From Paracoccus saliphilus (GTDB lineage Bacteria; Pseudomonadota; Alphaproteobacteria; Rhodobacterales; Rhodobacteraceae): a DNA stretch of 64,000 nt. Both the position numbers and the translations under genes were made by a program. Location of the stretch: NCBI GenBank assembly GCA_003255745.1, contig KZ836040.1, forward strand, positions 67,748 through 131,747. The letters run 5' to 3'. Positions 18,495 through 28,255 of this stretch are shown here, piece by piece (position 1 is the first letter of the stretch; every line of letters starts with the position of its first letter). The notes under the pieces are model-generated. The model saw nothing but the letters and a program-made list of their open reading frames with translations. It ran no database searches and was not told the origin of the DNA.

Positions 18495-20789
18495 TCACTG
18501 GGGACGATCCATGCGTGCATAGATGCAGACACGTCCGCGAAGCGGCTGCGACCAGTTGAGGCGAAGCTGTCGCTTGGTGGTGCCGATCTCGGTGGTGACG
18601 GTGGGCGCGGCATCCACCCGCGTCCCGTCCAGCGCATAAAGCGGCGTTTCGGCCACGACCGATTGCACGGATTTGGCCCAGCTGAGGAAGGGCAGTCCCA
18701 CCAAGGCCGGCGTGGTCCAGTTGGCGGAGGCCGTGTTCTGGGTCAGCTGGACCATCAGCGGGTTGGCCACATAGGTGTCGATGCCGTTGAAGGTGTTCGC
18801 CTCGAACTGCAGGTTGCGCATGTTGTTGTAGTCCAGGTCAGCGATCGAGGTATCCACGCGGTCGATCCGCCGCACGTTGCCATAAAGCGCCTTGAAGACA
18901 TTGCCGACCACGTTCAGGCCGTGGATGAAATGCCCCGACCCATGCGGCTTGACGCAGATCCAGGCAAACCATGACACCGTGTTCGAACACAGGAAGGTGT
19001 TGCCGGTGATGGTCAGTCCGCCAAAACTGTATTCGGCATTGTTGAAGGTCGGATACTCGCTGTGTTCGTTCGTCCATTCGATCGAGGCGTTGTCGATATA
19101 GTTCCCGCTGACGGTTGTCTGGACGTTCGGCTGCGTCAAGACCAGACCCGCGTAACGAAGCCCCTGCCCCGAACCGTCCCCCTGAAACCAGTGGTTTCCG
19201 GAAATGATGTGCCCGCCTCCGTTCGCCACCATGAAATGGGCAAAGCGGACAAAGCGGTTGTTGCGGATTTTGGCGTCGTTGGCGTTCACGTTGATGGCGA
19301 TCGTGGTGCGCTGCTGGGCGGGCAGATCCATGTCATTGGACAGGAACTGGCAGTTGTCGACCAGCAGATCCTGGCACCCGCGCCCGATCGAGGTGATCCC
19401 CCGGTCCAGCGGGCGGGTGACATAACAGTCGCGCATCTGGATCATTTCGCCGCGCGCGGGCAGCATGACGGCGCTGGCAATGCCGCCGCAGTTGAAGTCG
19501 AGGTCGACAAGGTTCAGCCGGTCCAGTTGGCGGATGCCCGACAGGTCCAGAAGATACCGATACCGCTCAAAAGTGTAGGTCCGCGTGGCGGATCCTCCGA
19601 ACAGCGGCTGCGACAGCGTCAGGGTGCCCGCAATTACGTTCTTGGCGTTGACATAAACCTCGCGGCCCACACCGGTGCCGATAACGCGGCTGCCGATCTC
19701 GATTTGCGCGACGTTTGCCACGTTCGAGAGGACCAAAGGGCTGCCCGGGCTGTAGGTGGCCGAGGAGGTCCAGCGGCCGGTGGTCCAGGCTGGGCCCGGA
19801 TTGGCCTGAAGACCCCCGTTCCGGATCACTCGCCGGTTCGAAAATCCGTCCAGCGTCGGGGCCAGATTTCCCACAAGCAGCGGTTCGTCCAGCAGCACTC
19901 GCCGGCCGCACAAATCCAGCGACAAATGGTCGGTATAGCCAAGCAGGGCCTGCAGGGCCTTCTTCATTCCCAAGGTATCGCCGCCAAAAGCATCAGCATA
20001 GGTGGGGAAATCGAAACTGCGCACAAAGGCGACCCGGGTTGAGGCAGGCGTGCTGATGCGCCCCTTGAACCGGATGGGGCTGTTGATCGACAAATCACCC
20101 GAGATGAAAAAATTGCCCTCGGGCACCACGATCCAGCCGCCGTTGCTGGCCTGATCGGCCGCAATGAAGGCGGCGCGGTCGTTGACGACGCCGTTGCCCA
20201 CGGCACCATAATCCCGCACATCGACCCAATCCAGCAGCGAAGGCACGAAGGCCGCCGTGATATCTTCGATGCGGATCGACTCGATGCGGAAGGCGCCACC
20301 ATTCGAACCGACCAGGTCCAGCCCGAAATGGCCATAGACCGGGCGCGTGCCCCAGGGCATGTCGACGCCTTGGCGGGTTCCGATGCCGACAATTGCGCTG
20401 ACCTCGACCACCTCGCCATAGTTGCGCAGGGCAACAGTGGAGCCCGTGTCAGTGATGCCGATGACCCGGTTGCGCGCGCCGTCTCCGGCCCAAGCCGCGA
20501 TCTGGACGCTGGCCAAGGCACCGGCCACGGCCTTGACCCGTGCCGATATGCGCAGATAGACGCCGGGGATCATCGGCGTTTCGCCCATGAAGCGCAGGCT
20601 GGTGGTGGTCTGCTGCTTCACGATTTCCAGGCAGGCGCCGAAATCCTGATCGGCGGGTACAAGCGCGGCATTATCGGCCGTGGCCCAAGTGGGACTGCCC
20701 GAGGTGCCGTCGGTCCGCGACCAGGCCCCCAAACCGGCCCGGAAGGCGGGCGGCATCAGCAGAAGCCCGTTGGTGATCGCAATGTTCAT
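18495..20789 (-). CDS. Right-handed beta-helix protein (pectate-lyase/GH28-like), spike or surface protein
   Basis: A 764-residue protein without a signal peptide. Residues about 1-190 form a beta-rich N-terminal domain (ITNGLLLMPPAF, FGACLEIVKQQTT). Then comes the GH28/pectate-lyase entry motif WVDVRDYGAVGNGVVNDRAAFIAA and a long series of short Asn-rich repeats (IRNNRFVRF, VVGNVF, ISGNHW) typical of a right-handed beta helix. Such proteins bind or cut polysaccharides, as phage tail spikes or capsule-binding fibres do. The lack of a signal peptide fits a phage- or GTA-type structural protein. It may be the counterpart of the R. capsulatus GTA head spike GhsB, but lies 8 kb from the GTA cluster; this is inference. 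GGAGGA precedes the start. Confidence 0.65.
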   Translation of the reverse strand: MNIAITNGLLLMPPAFRAGLGAWSRTDGTSGSPTWATADNAALVPADQDFGACLEIVKQQTTTSLRFMGETPMIPGVYLRISARVKAVAGALASVQIAAWAGDGARNRVIGITDTGSTVALRNYGEVVEVSAIVGIGTRQGVDMPWGTRPVYGHFGLDLVGSNGGAFRIESIRIEDITAAFVPSLLDWVDVRDYGAVGNGVVNDRAAFIAADQASNGGWIVVPEGNFFISGDLSINSPIRFKGRISTPASTRVAFVRSFDFPTYADAFGGDTLGMKKALQALLGYTDHLSLDLCGRRVLLDEPLLVGNLAPTLDGFSNRRVIRNGGLQANPGPAWTTGRWTSSATYSPGSPLVLSNVANVAQIEIGSRVIGTGVGREVYVNAKNVIAGTLTLSQPLFGGSATRTYTFERYRYLLDLSGIRQLDRLNLVDLDFNCGGIASAVMLPARGEMIQMRDCYVTRPLDRGITSIGRGCQDLLVDNCQFLSNDMDLPAQQRTTIAINVNANDAKIRNNRFVRFAHFMVANGGGHIISGNHWFQGDGSGQGLRYAGLVLTQPNVQTTVSGNYIDNASIEWTNEHSEYPTFNNAEYSFGGLTITGNTFLCSNTVSWFAWICVKPHGSGHFIHGLNVVGNVFKALYGNVRRIDRVDTSIADLDYNNMRNLQFEANTFNGIDTYVANPLMVQLTQNTASANWTTPALVGLPFLSWAKSVQSVVAETPLYALDGTRVDAAPTVTTEIGTTKRQLRLNWSQPLRGRVCIYARMDRPQ

Positions 20790-20866
20790 CGACTATCCTC
20801 CGTATCGGCATGCGCCGACGCGAATTCGCCGGCGTGATCCTCCGAGGATTAGTTGATAAAGTGTTA

Positions 20867-20886
20867 ACGGGGCCTGAAGGCCCCGT
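20867..20886 (-). terminator. Terminator of lysK
   Basis: Perfect 8-bp stem ACGGGGCC / GGCCCCGT with a 4-nt loop, 57 nt after the lysK stop. On the minus strand it is followed by TAACACTTTATC, moderately T-rich. Confidence 0.6.
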
Positions 20887-20942
20887 GCGCTGCAACTTCC
20901 CGATCGGCAACAGTCACCGGCACCGGTGGCCGCCTGGCAGGA

Positions 20943-22529
20943 TCAGGCCTCGGCCGAGACCAGTCGCCCCGCCAGAGCCGCCTCGATCAGCCGGCGCGTC
21001 TCGTCGATGCCGTAAAGGGCGATGAAGCCGCCGAAGCGCGGTCCTTGGTCTGCCCCCAGCAACACCTGGTACAGCGCGCTGAACCAGTCGCGCAGTGGCT
21101 CGAACCCGTGTTCCTTACCGATGGCAAAGACCATGGATTGCAGCGCCTCGGCATCGGCGGGCTGGTTCCAGGCCGCAAGGCGGCCGGCCAGGTCCTCCAT
21201 CGCGCTACGTTCGACCTGGGTCGGCTCGCGGAACGTGCGGGTCGGGGCTACGAAATCGTTGAAATAGCGCAGGGCAAAGCCCGCGGCGGCGTCCAGGTCA
21301 GGATGCGTCTGGGGGCTGGCTTCGGGCGCATAGCGGCGGATGAAGCCCCACAGCCCGTCCTTGCCCGTGGCACCCGCGACCGAGGCCAGGTTCAGCAGCA
21401 TCTGGAACGGCACCACCATGTCCGAGGCAGGCACGGTGCCGCCATGAATGTGCCAAACCGGGTTGGCCAGCTGCTGTTCGGGCGTCTGGTCGGGATAGGC
21501 GCGCAGTTGCTGGTGGTATTCGTCGACCGCCTTGGGGATGACATCGAAATACATCCGCTTGGCGGTCTTGGGCTTTTGATACATGAAATAGGACAAGCTC
21601 TCGGTGGCCGCATAAGTCAGCCACTCATCGATCGACAGCCCGTTGCCCTTGGACTTGCTGATCTTCTGCCCGTCCTGATCCAGGAACAGCTCATAGGTGA
21701 AATGCTCGGGCGCACGTCCGCCCAGGATGCGGCAGATGCCGTCATAAATCGGGGTGTTGGTGCTGTGATCCTTGCCGTACATCTCGAAGTCGACGTCCAG
21801 CGCGGCCCAACGCGCACCGAAATCCGGCTTCCACTGCAGCTTGACCTGCCCCCCGGTGACCGGCAACGTAAGTTCCTGCCCGTCTTCGTCAAAGGTGATC
21901 GTGCCGTTTTTCGCATCGACATGCTTGATCGGCACGTAAAGAACACGCCCCGTCGTCGGACTGATCGGTAAAAAGCAGGAATAGGTCTGCTGCCGCTCCT
22001 CGCGGAGCGAGGCCAGCATCACCTGCATGATTTCGTTGTACTTTTCGGCGGCGCACAGCAGCGTGGCGTCAAAGCGACCCGACTTGTAGAACTCGGTCGC
22101 GCTGATGAATTCGTATTCAAAGCCGAACGTGTCCAGGAAGCGGCGCAGCATGGCGTTGTTGTGCCCGCCAAAGCTGCCATGTGTGCCGAAAGGGTCGGGC
22201 ACCGAGGTCAGCGGCAGTTGCAGATGCGCATGCAGCATCTCTTGCTGGGGAACGTTTTCGGGCACCTTGCGCATGCCGTCCATGTCGTCGGAAAAGCAGA
22301 TCAGCCGGGTCGGGATGTCGCTGATCATCTCGAAGGCGCGGCGGACCATCGTGGTGCGCGCGACCTCGCCGAAGGTGCCGATATGCGGCAGGCCCGAGGG
22401 GCCATAGCCCGTCTCGAACAGCACATAGCCCTTTTCCGGGTCCTTCTTCTGATAGCGTTTCAACACCCGGCGCGCTTCTTCGAACGGCCAGGCCTTCGAT
22501 TGCATTGCGGCATCGCGCAAGGTGGTCAT
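20943..22529 (-). CDS. lysK: Lysyl-tRNA synthetase, class I
   Basis: Charges tRNA-Lys with lysine. This is the class I (Rossmann-fold) enzyme common in archaea and in many alphaproteobacteria, not the class II LysS. 528 residues with the ATP-site motifs HIGTFGE (HIGH-like) and KISKSKGN (KMSKS-like). The start ATG follows AGGAGACAGCGAC; the frame is open further upstream but without similarity to the family. It is divergent from the TerB-like gene, 89 bp away, and ends at a hairpin. Confidence 0.95.
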   Translation of the reverse strand: MTTLRDAAMQSKAWPFEEARRVLKRYQKKDPEKGYVLFETGYGPSGLPHIGTFGEVARTTMVRRAFEMISDIPTRLICFSDDMDGMRKVPENVPQQEMLHAHLQLPLTSVPDPFGTHGSFGGHNNAMLRRFLDTFGFEYEFISATEFYKSGRFDATLLCAAEKYNEIMQVMLASLREERQQTYSCFLPISPTTGRVLYVPIKHVDAKNGTITFDEDGQELTLPVTGGQVKLQWKPDFGARWAALDVDFEMYGKDHSTNTPIYDGICRILGGRAPEHFTYELFLDQDGQKISKSKGNGLSIDEWLTYAATESLSYFMYQKPKTAKRMYFDVIPKAVDEYHQQLRAYPDQTPEQQLANPVWHIHGGTVPASDMVVPFQMLLNLASVAGATGKDGLWGFIRRYAPEASPQTHPDLDAAAGFALRYFNDFVAPTRTFREPTQVERSAMEDLAGRLAAWNQPADAEALQSMVFAIGKEHGFEPLRDWFSALYQVLLGADQGPRFGGFIALYGIDETRRLIEAALAGRLVSAEA

Positions 22530-22618
22530 GTCGCTGTCTCCTGCTGAGGGTCCGGAACGCTTATTGAAAGCACCGGCCATCGTCAATAATCTGCGCCCGA
22601 ACCCCGTTGGAGTGTGCC

Positions 22619-23041
22619 ATGACCGTCGACCTGCCTTCCCTGTCCCCCTGCGATGCGCTGGTCGCGGTGATGGTCGCGGTTTCCGCCTCGGACAGCACCA
22701 TCCGGACGTCCGAACTGGTGGCGATCCAGCGCATGGTTGATCATGCGCCGGTCTTCGCCACATATGACGATGACCGCATTCGCGCCGTCAGCCAGACGGT
22801 GATGACCCTGTTCGAGGAGGAAGACGGGGTGGACGCGCTCTTTGGCCTCATCCGCGACGCGCTGCCCGAAAAACTGTACGAAACGGCCTATGCACTGGCC
22901 TGCGACGTGGGCGCGGCCGACGGGCGGCTTTACGAGGGAGAGGTGATGATGCTGGCCGAAATCCGCGACCAGCTGAACATCAGCCGCCTGCATGCGGCCG
23001 CGATCGAGCTGTCGGCCCGCGTCCGCCACATCACCATCTAG
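22619..23041 (+). CDS. TerB-family protein
   Basis: A 140-residue all-helical protein of the tellurite-resistance TerB fold. The two characteristic acidic turns are [11 protein letters not shown] near the N-terminus and [12 protein letters not shown] near the C-terminus, which in TerB bind metal. No signal peptide. Start ATG is preceded by TTGGAG. It stands alone and converges on dacB with a 4-bp overlap. A role in tellurite resistance should not be assumed; most TerB-domain proteins are uncharacterised. Confidence 0.8.
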   Translation: MTVDLPSLSPCDALVAVMVAVSASDSTIRTSELVAIQRMVDHAPVFATYDDDRIRAVSQTVMTLFEEEDGVDALFGLIRDALPEKLYETAYALACDVGAADGRLYEGEVMMLAEIRDQLNISRLHAAAIELSARVRHITI

Positions 23042-24435
23042 GCATCCAGACGCGCTGCAAAGGCACCCAGCAACTCGCGCTGCAGCCCCTTTGCGGCCCG
23101 CGTCCAGGTACTGACGCCCGCGGGCAGCTCCTGACCGATGGAAGCCTGCCTTCGCGGCGGGTCGGCACAGAGGATGGTGAACACCCCTTCGGCTCCCGAA
23201 GGCGTTTTGATATAGCCCGTCAGGTTGGACACGAAGTTCAGCGTTCCCGTCTTGCCGGTGACAAGATGCCGGGCCTTCGGGTCCCTGCCCAGATCCTCGG
23301 ACAGCGGATTGACGCGAAGCAGACGGACAAGATCCAGGTCCCGCCCTGGTCCAGCCAATACACGCGTCAGTCCATAGGCTGTCACGCGGCTGTCGCTGGA
23401 CAGGCCCGAATGGTCCAAAAGCCGAAGCCCCTGCCCCAGGTCGCCCAGCCAGTCACACATGGCTTGGCCTGACGCGAGCAAGTCGGCCGCGCCGCTGGCA
23501 TGCAGCCCCAGGACCTCTGCCGTCAGGTTGGTGGAGTGGCGCAGCATGTCGCGGATCAGCACCTCCAGCGGCGGACTGTCGTGCTGTGCGACCACCTGCC
23601 CCTGCGGCAGCGCGGGGATCATCTCGGCCTGAGGCAGAACCAGGCCGCGCGCGCGGCACAACGTCTGGAAGACATCGGCGGCATAAAGCTCGGGCAGGCG
23701 CACGGGCAGCCACCTGCTTCCGTTCTGTCCCAACGCCGCACGCGACACCGTCCAGTATTCGCGCGCCTGATCGTGGCGATAGGTGAACAGGTCGGCGTGG
23801 TTCCCCGGCATGGCCGTAACCGTATAGGCGCGTGGGGATTGCGAAGCTGCCCGCGCCTCGACGCTCAGTTGATGGTCCACGCCGACCCGAGTCCAGCCCA
23901 GATGCACCCGGTTGAAGTTCAGGATCATCCCCGAGATCGAAGGGTTGTAGGCCAGGTGCCCCGCCTGCTCGGCCGTAATCTGCGGCAGATGCGGCAAGGC
24001 CCCGCCCCAGACCGCAAAGCGCCGCGGCGGCTCCTGCCCGCTTGATGCCAGGTCGGCGGCCAGCCGCGCCAGATCGTCCGTCGACAGAACGGGATCGCCG
24101 CCGCCCACCAGGATCAACATGTCGCCGGACCGGATGATCCGCGTGCTGAAGCGATGCGCCGGGCCAAGGCGGTCAAGCGCGAAAATTGCGGTAACAGCCT
24201 TGATGGTGCTGGCAGGCGCCATCGGCATCAGCGCCTTGCCAAGGGCCAATGGCTTGCGTCCGTCTGACAGCGCGAAGGACACCTGCCCCGGCAATGCTGC
24301 GCGCCCGATCAATTTCCAAGGATCCGGTACCGGACGCTGCGGCGGCCGCATATCAAGCGCCCGCCCGCCCGCCAGATCCGGCATGACGGCAGAGGCCAGA
24401 AGGGCTGACAGGAACCCCCGCCGGTCCAGCTTCAT
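23038..24435 (-). CDS. dacB: D-alanyl-D-alanine carboxypeptidase/endopeptidase (PBP4, S13 family)
   Basis: Periplasmic peptidoglycan hydrolase that cuts D-Ala-D-Ala ends and peptide crosslinks. 465 residues with a Tat-like or Sec-type N-terminus (KLDRRGFLSALLASAVMP). The three active-site motifs are present: ASTIK, STN in LRHSTNLTAEVLG, and KTG in VTGKTGTLNF. The large insertion between the first two motifs is typical of S13. Its start overlaps nadD by 4 bp, so the two are co-translated. Confidence 0.9.
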   Translation of the reverse strand: MKLDRRGFLSALLASAVMPDLAGGRALDMRPPQRPVPDPWKLIGRAALPGQVSFALSDGRKPLALGKALMPMAPASTIKAVTAIFALDRLGPAHRFSTRIIRSGDMLILVGGGDPVLSTDDLARLAADLASSGQEPPRRFAVWGGALPHLPQITAEQAGHLAYNPSISGMILNFNRVHLGWTRVGVDHQLSVEARAASQSPRAYTVTAMPGNHADLFTYRHDQAREYWTVSRAALGQNGSRWLPVRLPELYAADVFQTLCRARGLVLPQAEMIPALPQGQVVAQHDSPPLEVLIRDMLRHSTNLTAEVLGLHASGAADLLASGQAMCDWLGDLGQGLRLLDHSGLSSDSRVTAYGLTRVLAGPGRDLDLVRLLRVNPLSEDLGRDPKARHLVTGKTGTLNFVSNLTGYIKTPSGAEGVFTILCADPPRRQASIGQELPAGVSTWTRAAKGLQRELLGAFAARLDA

Positions 24436-25025
24436 GTTTTGCCCCCCCTTAGTGCGGTTGAAGACAGGCTGGACATCGGAAGGTTCAGAAGCGTCCAGGC
24501 CGGCGGACGACGATCGGCCAGGGTCAAGGCCCGGACCTCGGGAAGCCGAGCCGCGCGCATTACCTGCGCCGCCACCGAATGACGCGCCGCAAGGCGGCTT
24601 CCCGGCCGCGCCATCACCGCTATCGGCACGCTGCGGGCGATCTGCTTCCAGCGATCCCAGTGGTGGAACTGCACAAGGTTGTCCGATCCCATCAGCCAGA
24701 CAAAGCGCACGCCGGAATAGCGCTGCTGTAACGCATGAACGGTATCGGCCGTCAGGCGCAGCGCAAGCCTCGCCTCAATATCGGTAACCAAGATGCGCGG
24801 GTCCTGGGCCAGACGCCTCGCTTGCGTCATCCGCGCATCCAAGGGGGCCGGCCCGTGCGCCTTGAGGGGATTGCCCGGCGACACAAGCCACCAGACGCGG
24901 TCCAGCCCAAGCCGACGTCGCGCCACCTGGCTGATCAACAAATGCCCCGCATGAGCAGGATCAAAGGATCCGCCCAAAAGGCCGATGCGCTGACCCGGCA
25001 GCGCCAAGGGAAAACAGGTCGTCAT
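24432..25025 (-). CDS. nadD: Nicotinate-nucleotide adenylyltransferase
   Basis: Joins nicotinate mononucleotide with ATP to form deamido-NAD in NAD synthesis. 197 residues, normal for the family. The nucleotidyltransferase motif GGSFDPAHAGHL is near the N-terminus, and the C-terminal SSLSSTALR corresponds to the ISSTxIR signature. Overlaps the downstream dacB start by 4 bp. No rsfS or rlmH follows, although these often accompany nadD. Confidence 0.93.
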   Translation of the reverse strand: MTTCFPLALPGQRIGLLGGSFDPAHAGHLLISQVARRRLGLDRVWWLVSPGNPLKAHGPAPLDARMTQARRLAQDPRILVTDIEARLALRLTADTVHALQQRYSGVRFVWLMGSDNLVQFHHWDRWKQIARSVPIAVMARPGSRLAARHSVAAQVMRAARLPEVRALTLADRRPPAWTLLNLPMSSLSSTALRGGKT

Positions 25026-25075
25026 TTCGAAGACTTAGCCCAGACTTGGGGGCAAGCCAACGGCTGAAGCATGAT

Positions 25076-25105
25076 GCCCGTGCCGAAACTGCTGCCGGCA
25101 CGGGC
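25076..25105 (-). terminator. Hairpin downstream of the 5'-nucleotidase gene
   Basis: 10-bp stem GCCCGTGCCG / CGGCACGGGC with a 10-nt loop, just after the 5'-nucleotidase stop on the minus strand. The following ATCATGCTT gives only a weak U-tract. It lies before nadD, whose start is 51 nt further. Confidence 0.5.
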
Positions 25106-25111
25106 GCCAGG

Positions 25112-26713
25112 TTAGTTCACGGTGATGCGCCCATCAAGATAGGGCACATAACCTTCCGGCCGGGCACTCATGTAGGCCGCGACGACTTCGGCCAGATCGG
25201 GGCCGAAATCATAGGCGTTCTGGCCCTTTTCGGCGAAGACCGCATAGCCGTCGCCGCCGCTCCGCAGATAGTTGTTGGTTGCCACGCCATAGGTTGCGGC
25301 TTTGTCGATGGGCGCCCACGCTCCATCCTCTGCCACCATGACATCGCTGATCCGCGAGCCCGGCTCGGCCGAAGGATCAAGGATGTACTTCAGACCTGCC
25401 ACCTGTGCGAACCTGCCTCCGGCCTCGGCATGCTGACTGGCACCGTTTTCCAGCGCCGCGACAATGTCGGCGCCCTTCAACTGGAAGGTTGCAAGGGTGT
25501 TCTGGAACGGCAGAACCGTGTAGATCTCGCCCATGGTCACGGCGCCCTCGTCGATCGAGGCGCGCAGCCCGCCGCCATTCTGGATTGCGATGGTGACGCC
25601 CTGATCGCGAACACGGTCCAGCATGGCGTCGGCGACCAGGTTTCCCATCTCGCATTCACGCGCGCGGCAACTGGTGCGATCCCCGTCAACAGGCGCATCC
25701 GACTGCGCAACGACCTTCTCGCGAAGCTCGAGGATCGGTTCGGCCATCTCGGTCACACGACCGGCGATTGCCTGATCCTCGGGGACCGAGGCATCCAGCA
25801 GGATCGGCTGCCCTTCAAGCGCCGTCACCTCGCCATTGTCATCAAAAGTCAGCATCAGATGGCCAAGATACTTGCCATAGCCATATGCCTGAACGATCGG
25901 GACGTCCTTCCCCTCAGGGCCTGCCACAAGCGTCGGATAGGCGCCCTCGGCCCCTTCCATGTCCCCAAGCAGCGTGTGCGAATGTCCGCCCACAATGGCA
26001 TCCAGACCCGGAACCTCCGCAGCCAACTGCTGATCACGGAAGAAACCGACATGGGTCAGGGCGATGATCTTGTTGATGCCCTGAGCCGTCAGTTCCTCAA
26101 CCGACGCCTTGAGACTTTCCGCATCGTTCTGAAAAGCGACATTCGGCCCTGGTGACGAAGTTTCAGGCGTGTCCATAGCCAAGGCCGAGACGATGCCCAC
26201 CTTATGGTCACCCACCTCGAGAACGCTGTGCCGGTCCACCTTGCCCGCAAGGACGTTCGACTTCGACACGTCGATGTTGCCGGAAATCACGGGAAACTCG
26301 ACACCGTCCACAAGCACGGCCAGTCCTTCCGGGCCATCATCGAATTCATGGTTGCCGACCGCCATCGCATCGTAGCCGATGGCGTTCATGAACTCGACCA
26401 CCTCGGCGCCCTTGTAGGTCGTATAGAACAGCGACCCCTGATACTGGTCGCCGGCGTCCAGAACGATGACGTTCTCGCCCTCGGCCAGGATCTGGTCGCG
26501 CAGCTCCGCCACCTTGCCGGCGATCCGGGCGACGCCGCCGAAACATTCATTTGCGGCCGCCTGCTCCTCGTCGCAGGTGCTGTCCGACCCGTTGATCTGT
26601 TCGATGCGGCTGTGGACATCGTTGGTATGAAGAATATGCAGTACCATTTCGGCTTGGGCTGCACCGGCGAAAAGTGCAAGCGCCGATGCGGCCCCAAGAA
26701 GGCGATGTTTCAT
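25112..26713 (-). CDS. Periplasmic 5'-nucleotidase / UshA-family metallophosphatase
   Basis: Secreted two-domain enzyme (533 residues) that hydrolyses extracytoplasmic nucleotides to nucleosides and phosphate. A signal peptide covers residues 1-21. The N-terminal metallophosphatase domain shows HTNDVHSRIE, DAGDQYQGS, GNHEFDDGPEG and GGHSHT, which carry the dinuclear metal ligands. The C-terminal substrate-binding domain has NGGGLRAS and VLPFQNTLATF. It is divergent from the DUF952 gene; a half pho-box-like CTGTCAT lies in between but is not enough to claim Pho control. Confidence 0.9.
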   Translation of the reverse strand: MKHRLLGAASALALFAGAAQAEMVLHILHTNDVHSRIEQINGSDSTCDEEQAAANECFGGVARIAGKVAELRDQILAEGENVIVLDAGDQYQGSLFYTTYKGAEVVEFMNAIGYDAMAVGNHEFDDGPEGLAVLVDGVEFPVISGNIDVSKSNVLAGKVDRHSVLEVGDHKVGIVSALAMDTPETSSPGPNVAFQNDAESLKASVEELTAQGINKIIALTHVGFFRDQQLAAEVPGLDAIVGGHSHTLLGDMEGAEGAYPTLVAGPEGKDVPIVQAYGYGKYLGHLMLTFDDNGEVTALEGQPILLDASVPEDQAIAGRVTEMAEPILELREKVVAQSDAPVDGDRTSCRARECEMGNLVADAMLDRVRDQGVTIAIQNGGGLRASIDEGAVTMGEIYTVLPFQNTLATFQLKGADIVAALENGASQHAEAGGRFAQVAGLKYILDPSAEPGSRISDVMVAEDGAWAPIDKAATYGVATNNYLRSGGDGYAVFAEKGQNAYDFGPDLAEVVAAYMSARPEGYVPYLDGRITVN

Positions 26714-26863
26714 GCCTGATTCCCCTGTTGCTGTGCTTGGCCTTCCCGAACAGCTTGGCGCAGTGCTGTCATATGGTCAAACCGCTGCCAGAAGGATGTG
26801 GCACGAGTTCATGGCAGTGCGATGACGCCTTGACCCCGGCCCCGGGGCCGCGGCAAATGCGCC

Positions 26864-27196
26864 ATGCTGATTTACAAAGTGCTCCGCAACGCCGAATGGG
26901 CCACGATGCAACGGGATGGCGCCACAGCCGGTGCGCCCGTCGATCTTGCCGACGGCTACATCCACTTTTCGACCGCCGAACAGGTGGATGTCACGCTGCA
27001 CAAGCACTTTCGTGGGGAAGACGGCCTGACGCTCCTGGCCTGCGCCGCCGACACCTTTGGCTCCGAACTGCGGTGGGAGCCATCGCGCGGCGGCGCGCTG
27101 TTCCCGCACCTCTACCGTCCGCTGCGGATGGACGAGGTGCAGTGGTGGCGTCCCATCCTGCTGACCCCGCAAGGCCATGATACCGGAGCCCTGTGA
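26864..27196 (+). CDS. DUF952-family protein
   Basis: A 110-residue cytosolic protein opening with [13 protein letters not shown] and continuing with [12 protein letters not shown] and [10 protein letters not shown], the conserved segments of DUF952. The biochemical function is unknown. Its stop overlaps the pyrD start region (TGATG), so it is translationally coupled to pyrD, an arrangement that may point to nucleotide metabolism but does not prove it. Confidence 0.85.
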   Translation: MLIYKVLRNAEWATMQRDGATAGAPVDLADGYIHFSTAEQVDVTLHKHFRGEDGLTLLACAADTFGSELRWEPSRGGALFPHLYRPLRMDEVQWWRPILLTPQGHDTGAL

Positions 27197-28254
27197 TGAA
27201 CCTCGTCGAGAAAATCGGGCTGGCTGCCCTGCACCGCATGGACCCCGAGGTCGCCCACGACCTGTCAATCCGTGCTCTTGAACGCGGACTGGCACCCCTC
27301 CCCGGTGGCCCGGCGACATCTGACAGACTGCGTGTTGATCTGGCAGGCATCAGCCTGCCGAACCCGATCGGACTGGCTGCCGGCTATGACAAAAACGGAA
27401 GGGTCATCGCGGCGCTGATGAAGTCGGGCTTCGGCTTTGTCGAGATCGGGGCCGCCACGCCCCGCCCTCAGCCTGGAAACCCAAAGCCGAGGCTGTTCCG
27501 CCTGACGGACCAACAGGCGATCATCAACCGCTTCGGCTTCAACAATGACGGTGCCGAAGTCATCGGTGCACGTCTGGCCGCCCGTCCTGCAGGCGTGCCG
27601 GTCGGCCTGAACCTGGGGGCCAACAAGGACAGCGTCGATCGGGCAGAGGACTTTGCCCAGGTCTTGCGGACCGCAGGGGCATCCGCCGATTTCGTGACCG
27701 TGAATGTCTCGTCACCGAACACCGAAAAGCTGCGCGACCTGCAAGGAGCCGACGCGCTGGCGGCTTTGCTGGACAAGGTTCTGGCCGCGCGCGACACCCT
27801 GGCGCGGCGGATCCCGGTTTTCGTCAAGATCGCACCAGACCTGCAGGATTTTGAGGTTGTGCAGGTCGCCTCGGTCGTGCGCGAGGCAGGCTTGGACGGA
27901 ATCATCGCAACAAACACCACCTTGTCGCGCGAGGGGATCGACGGAACGCATGCGCAAGAAGCGGGTGGCCTGTCCGGCAGACCGCTGTTCCGGCGTTCGA
28001 CCCGGGTCTTGGCGCTGCTGCACCTAGAGACGGCGGGCCGGATTCCCTTGATCGGCGTGGGGGGCATTTCCTCCCCGGAAGACGTATGGGAAAAACTGCG
28101 GGCGGGGGCAAGCGCCGTACAGGTCTACTCGGCCATGATCTACCAAGGCCTTTCGCTGGCCCCGCGGCTGGCCCAGGCACTGGATGCGCAACTGGCGCGT
28201 AACAAGATCACGCTGGCCGAACTGACGGGCAGCGGCGCCGGCGACTGGATCTAG
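27196..28254 (+). CDS. pyrD: Dihydroorotate dehydrogenase, quinone-dependent (class 2)
   Basis: Oxidises dihydroorotate to orotate in pyrimidine synthesis, passing electrons to membrane quinone. 352 residues. The N-terminal amphipathic helical segment that marks class 2 is present, then [17 protein letters not shown], and the catalytic Ser region [11 protein letters not shown]-binding [11 protein letters not shown] lies near the C-terminus. The ATG at 27196 has CCGGAG 7 nt upstream; a GTG one codon earlier is possible. The 3' end comes within 1 bp of the convergent cysE. Confidence 0.95.
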   Translation: MNLVEKIGLAALHRMDPEVAHDLSIRALERGLAPLPGGPATSDRLRVDLAGISLPNPIGLAAGYDKNGRVIAALMKSGFGFVEIGAATPRPQPGNPKPRLFRLTDQQAIINRFGFNNDGAEVIGARLAARPAGVPVGLNLGANKDSVDRAEDFAQVLRTAGASADFVTVNVSSPNTEKLRDLQGADALAALLDKVLAARDTLARRIPVFVKIAPDLQDFEVVQVASVVREAGLDGIIATNTTLSREGIDGTHAQEAGGLSGRPLFRRSTRVLALLHLETAGRIPLIGVGGISSPEDVWEKLRAGASAVQVYSAMIYQGLSLAPRLAQALDAQLARNKITLAELTGSGAGDWI

Positions 28255-28255
28255 G

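Noticed and set aside
20837-20850. Near-palindrome ATCCTC-CGAGGAT upstream of the beta-helix gene
   Set aside because: Imperfect and short, in a gap dominated by the ribosome-binding site and the lysK terminator; could be chance.
26766-26772. Pho-box-like CTGTCAT upstream of the 5'-nucleotidase gene
   Set aside because: Only one half-site matches; the second half at the proper spacing (TCAAACC) does not, so Pho control is not supported.
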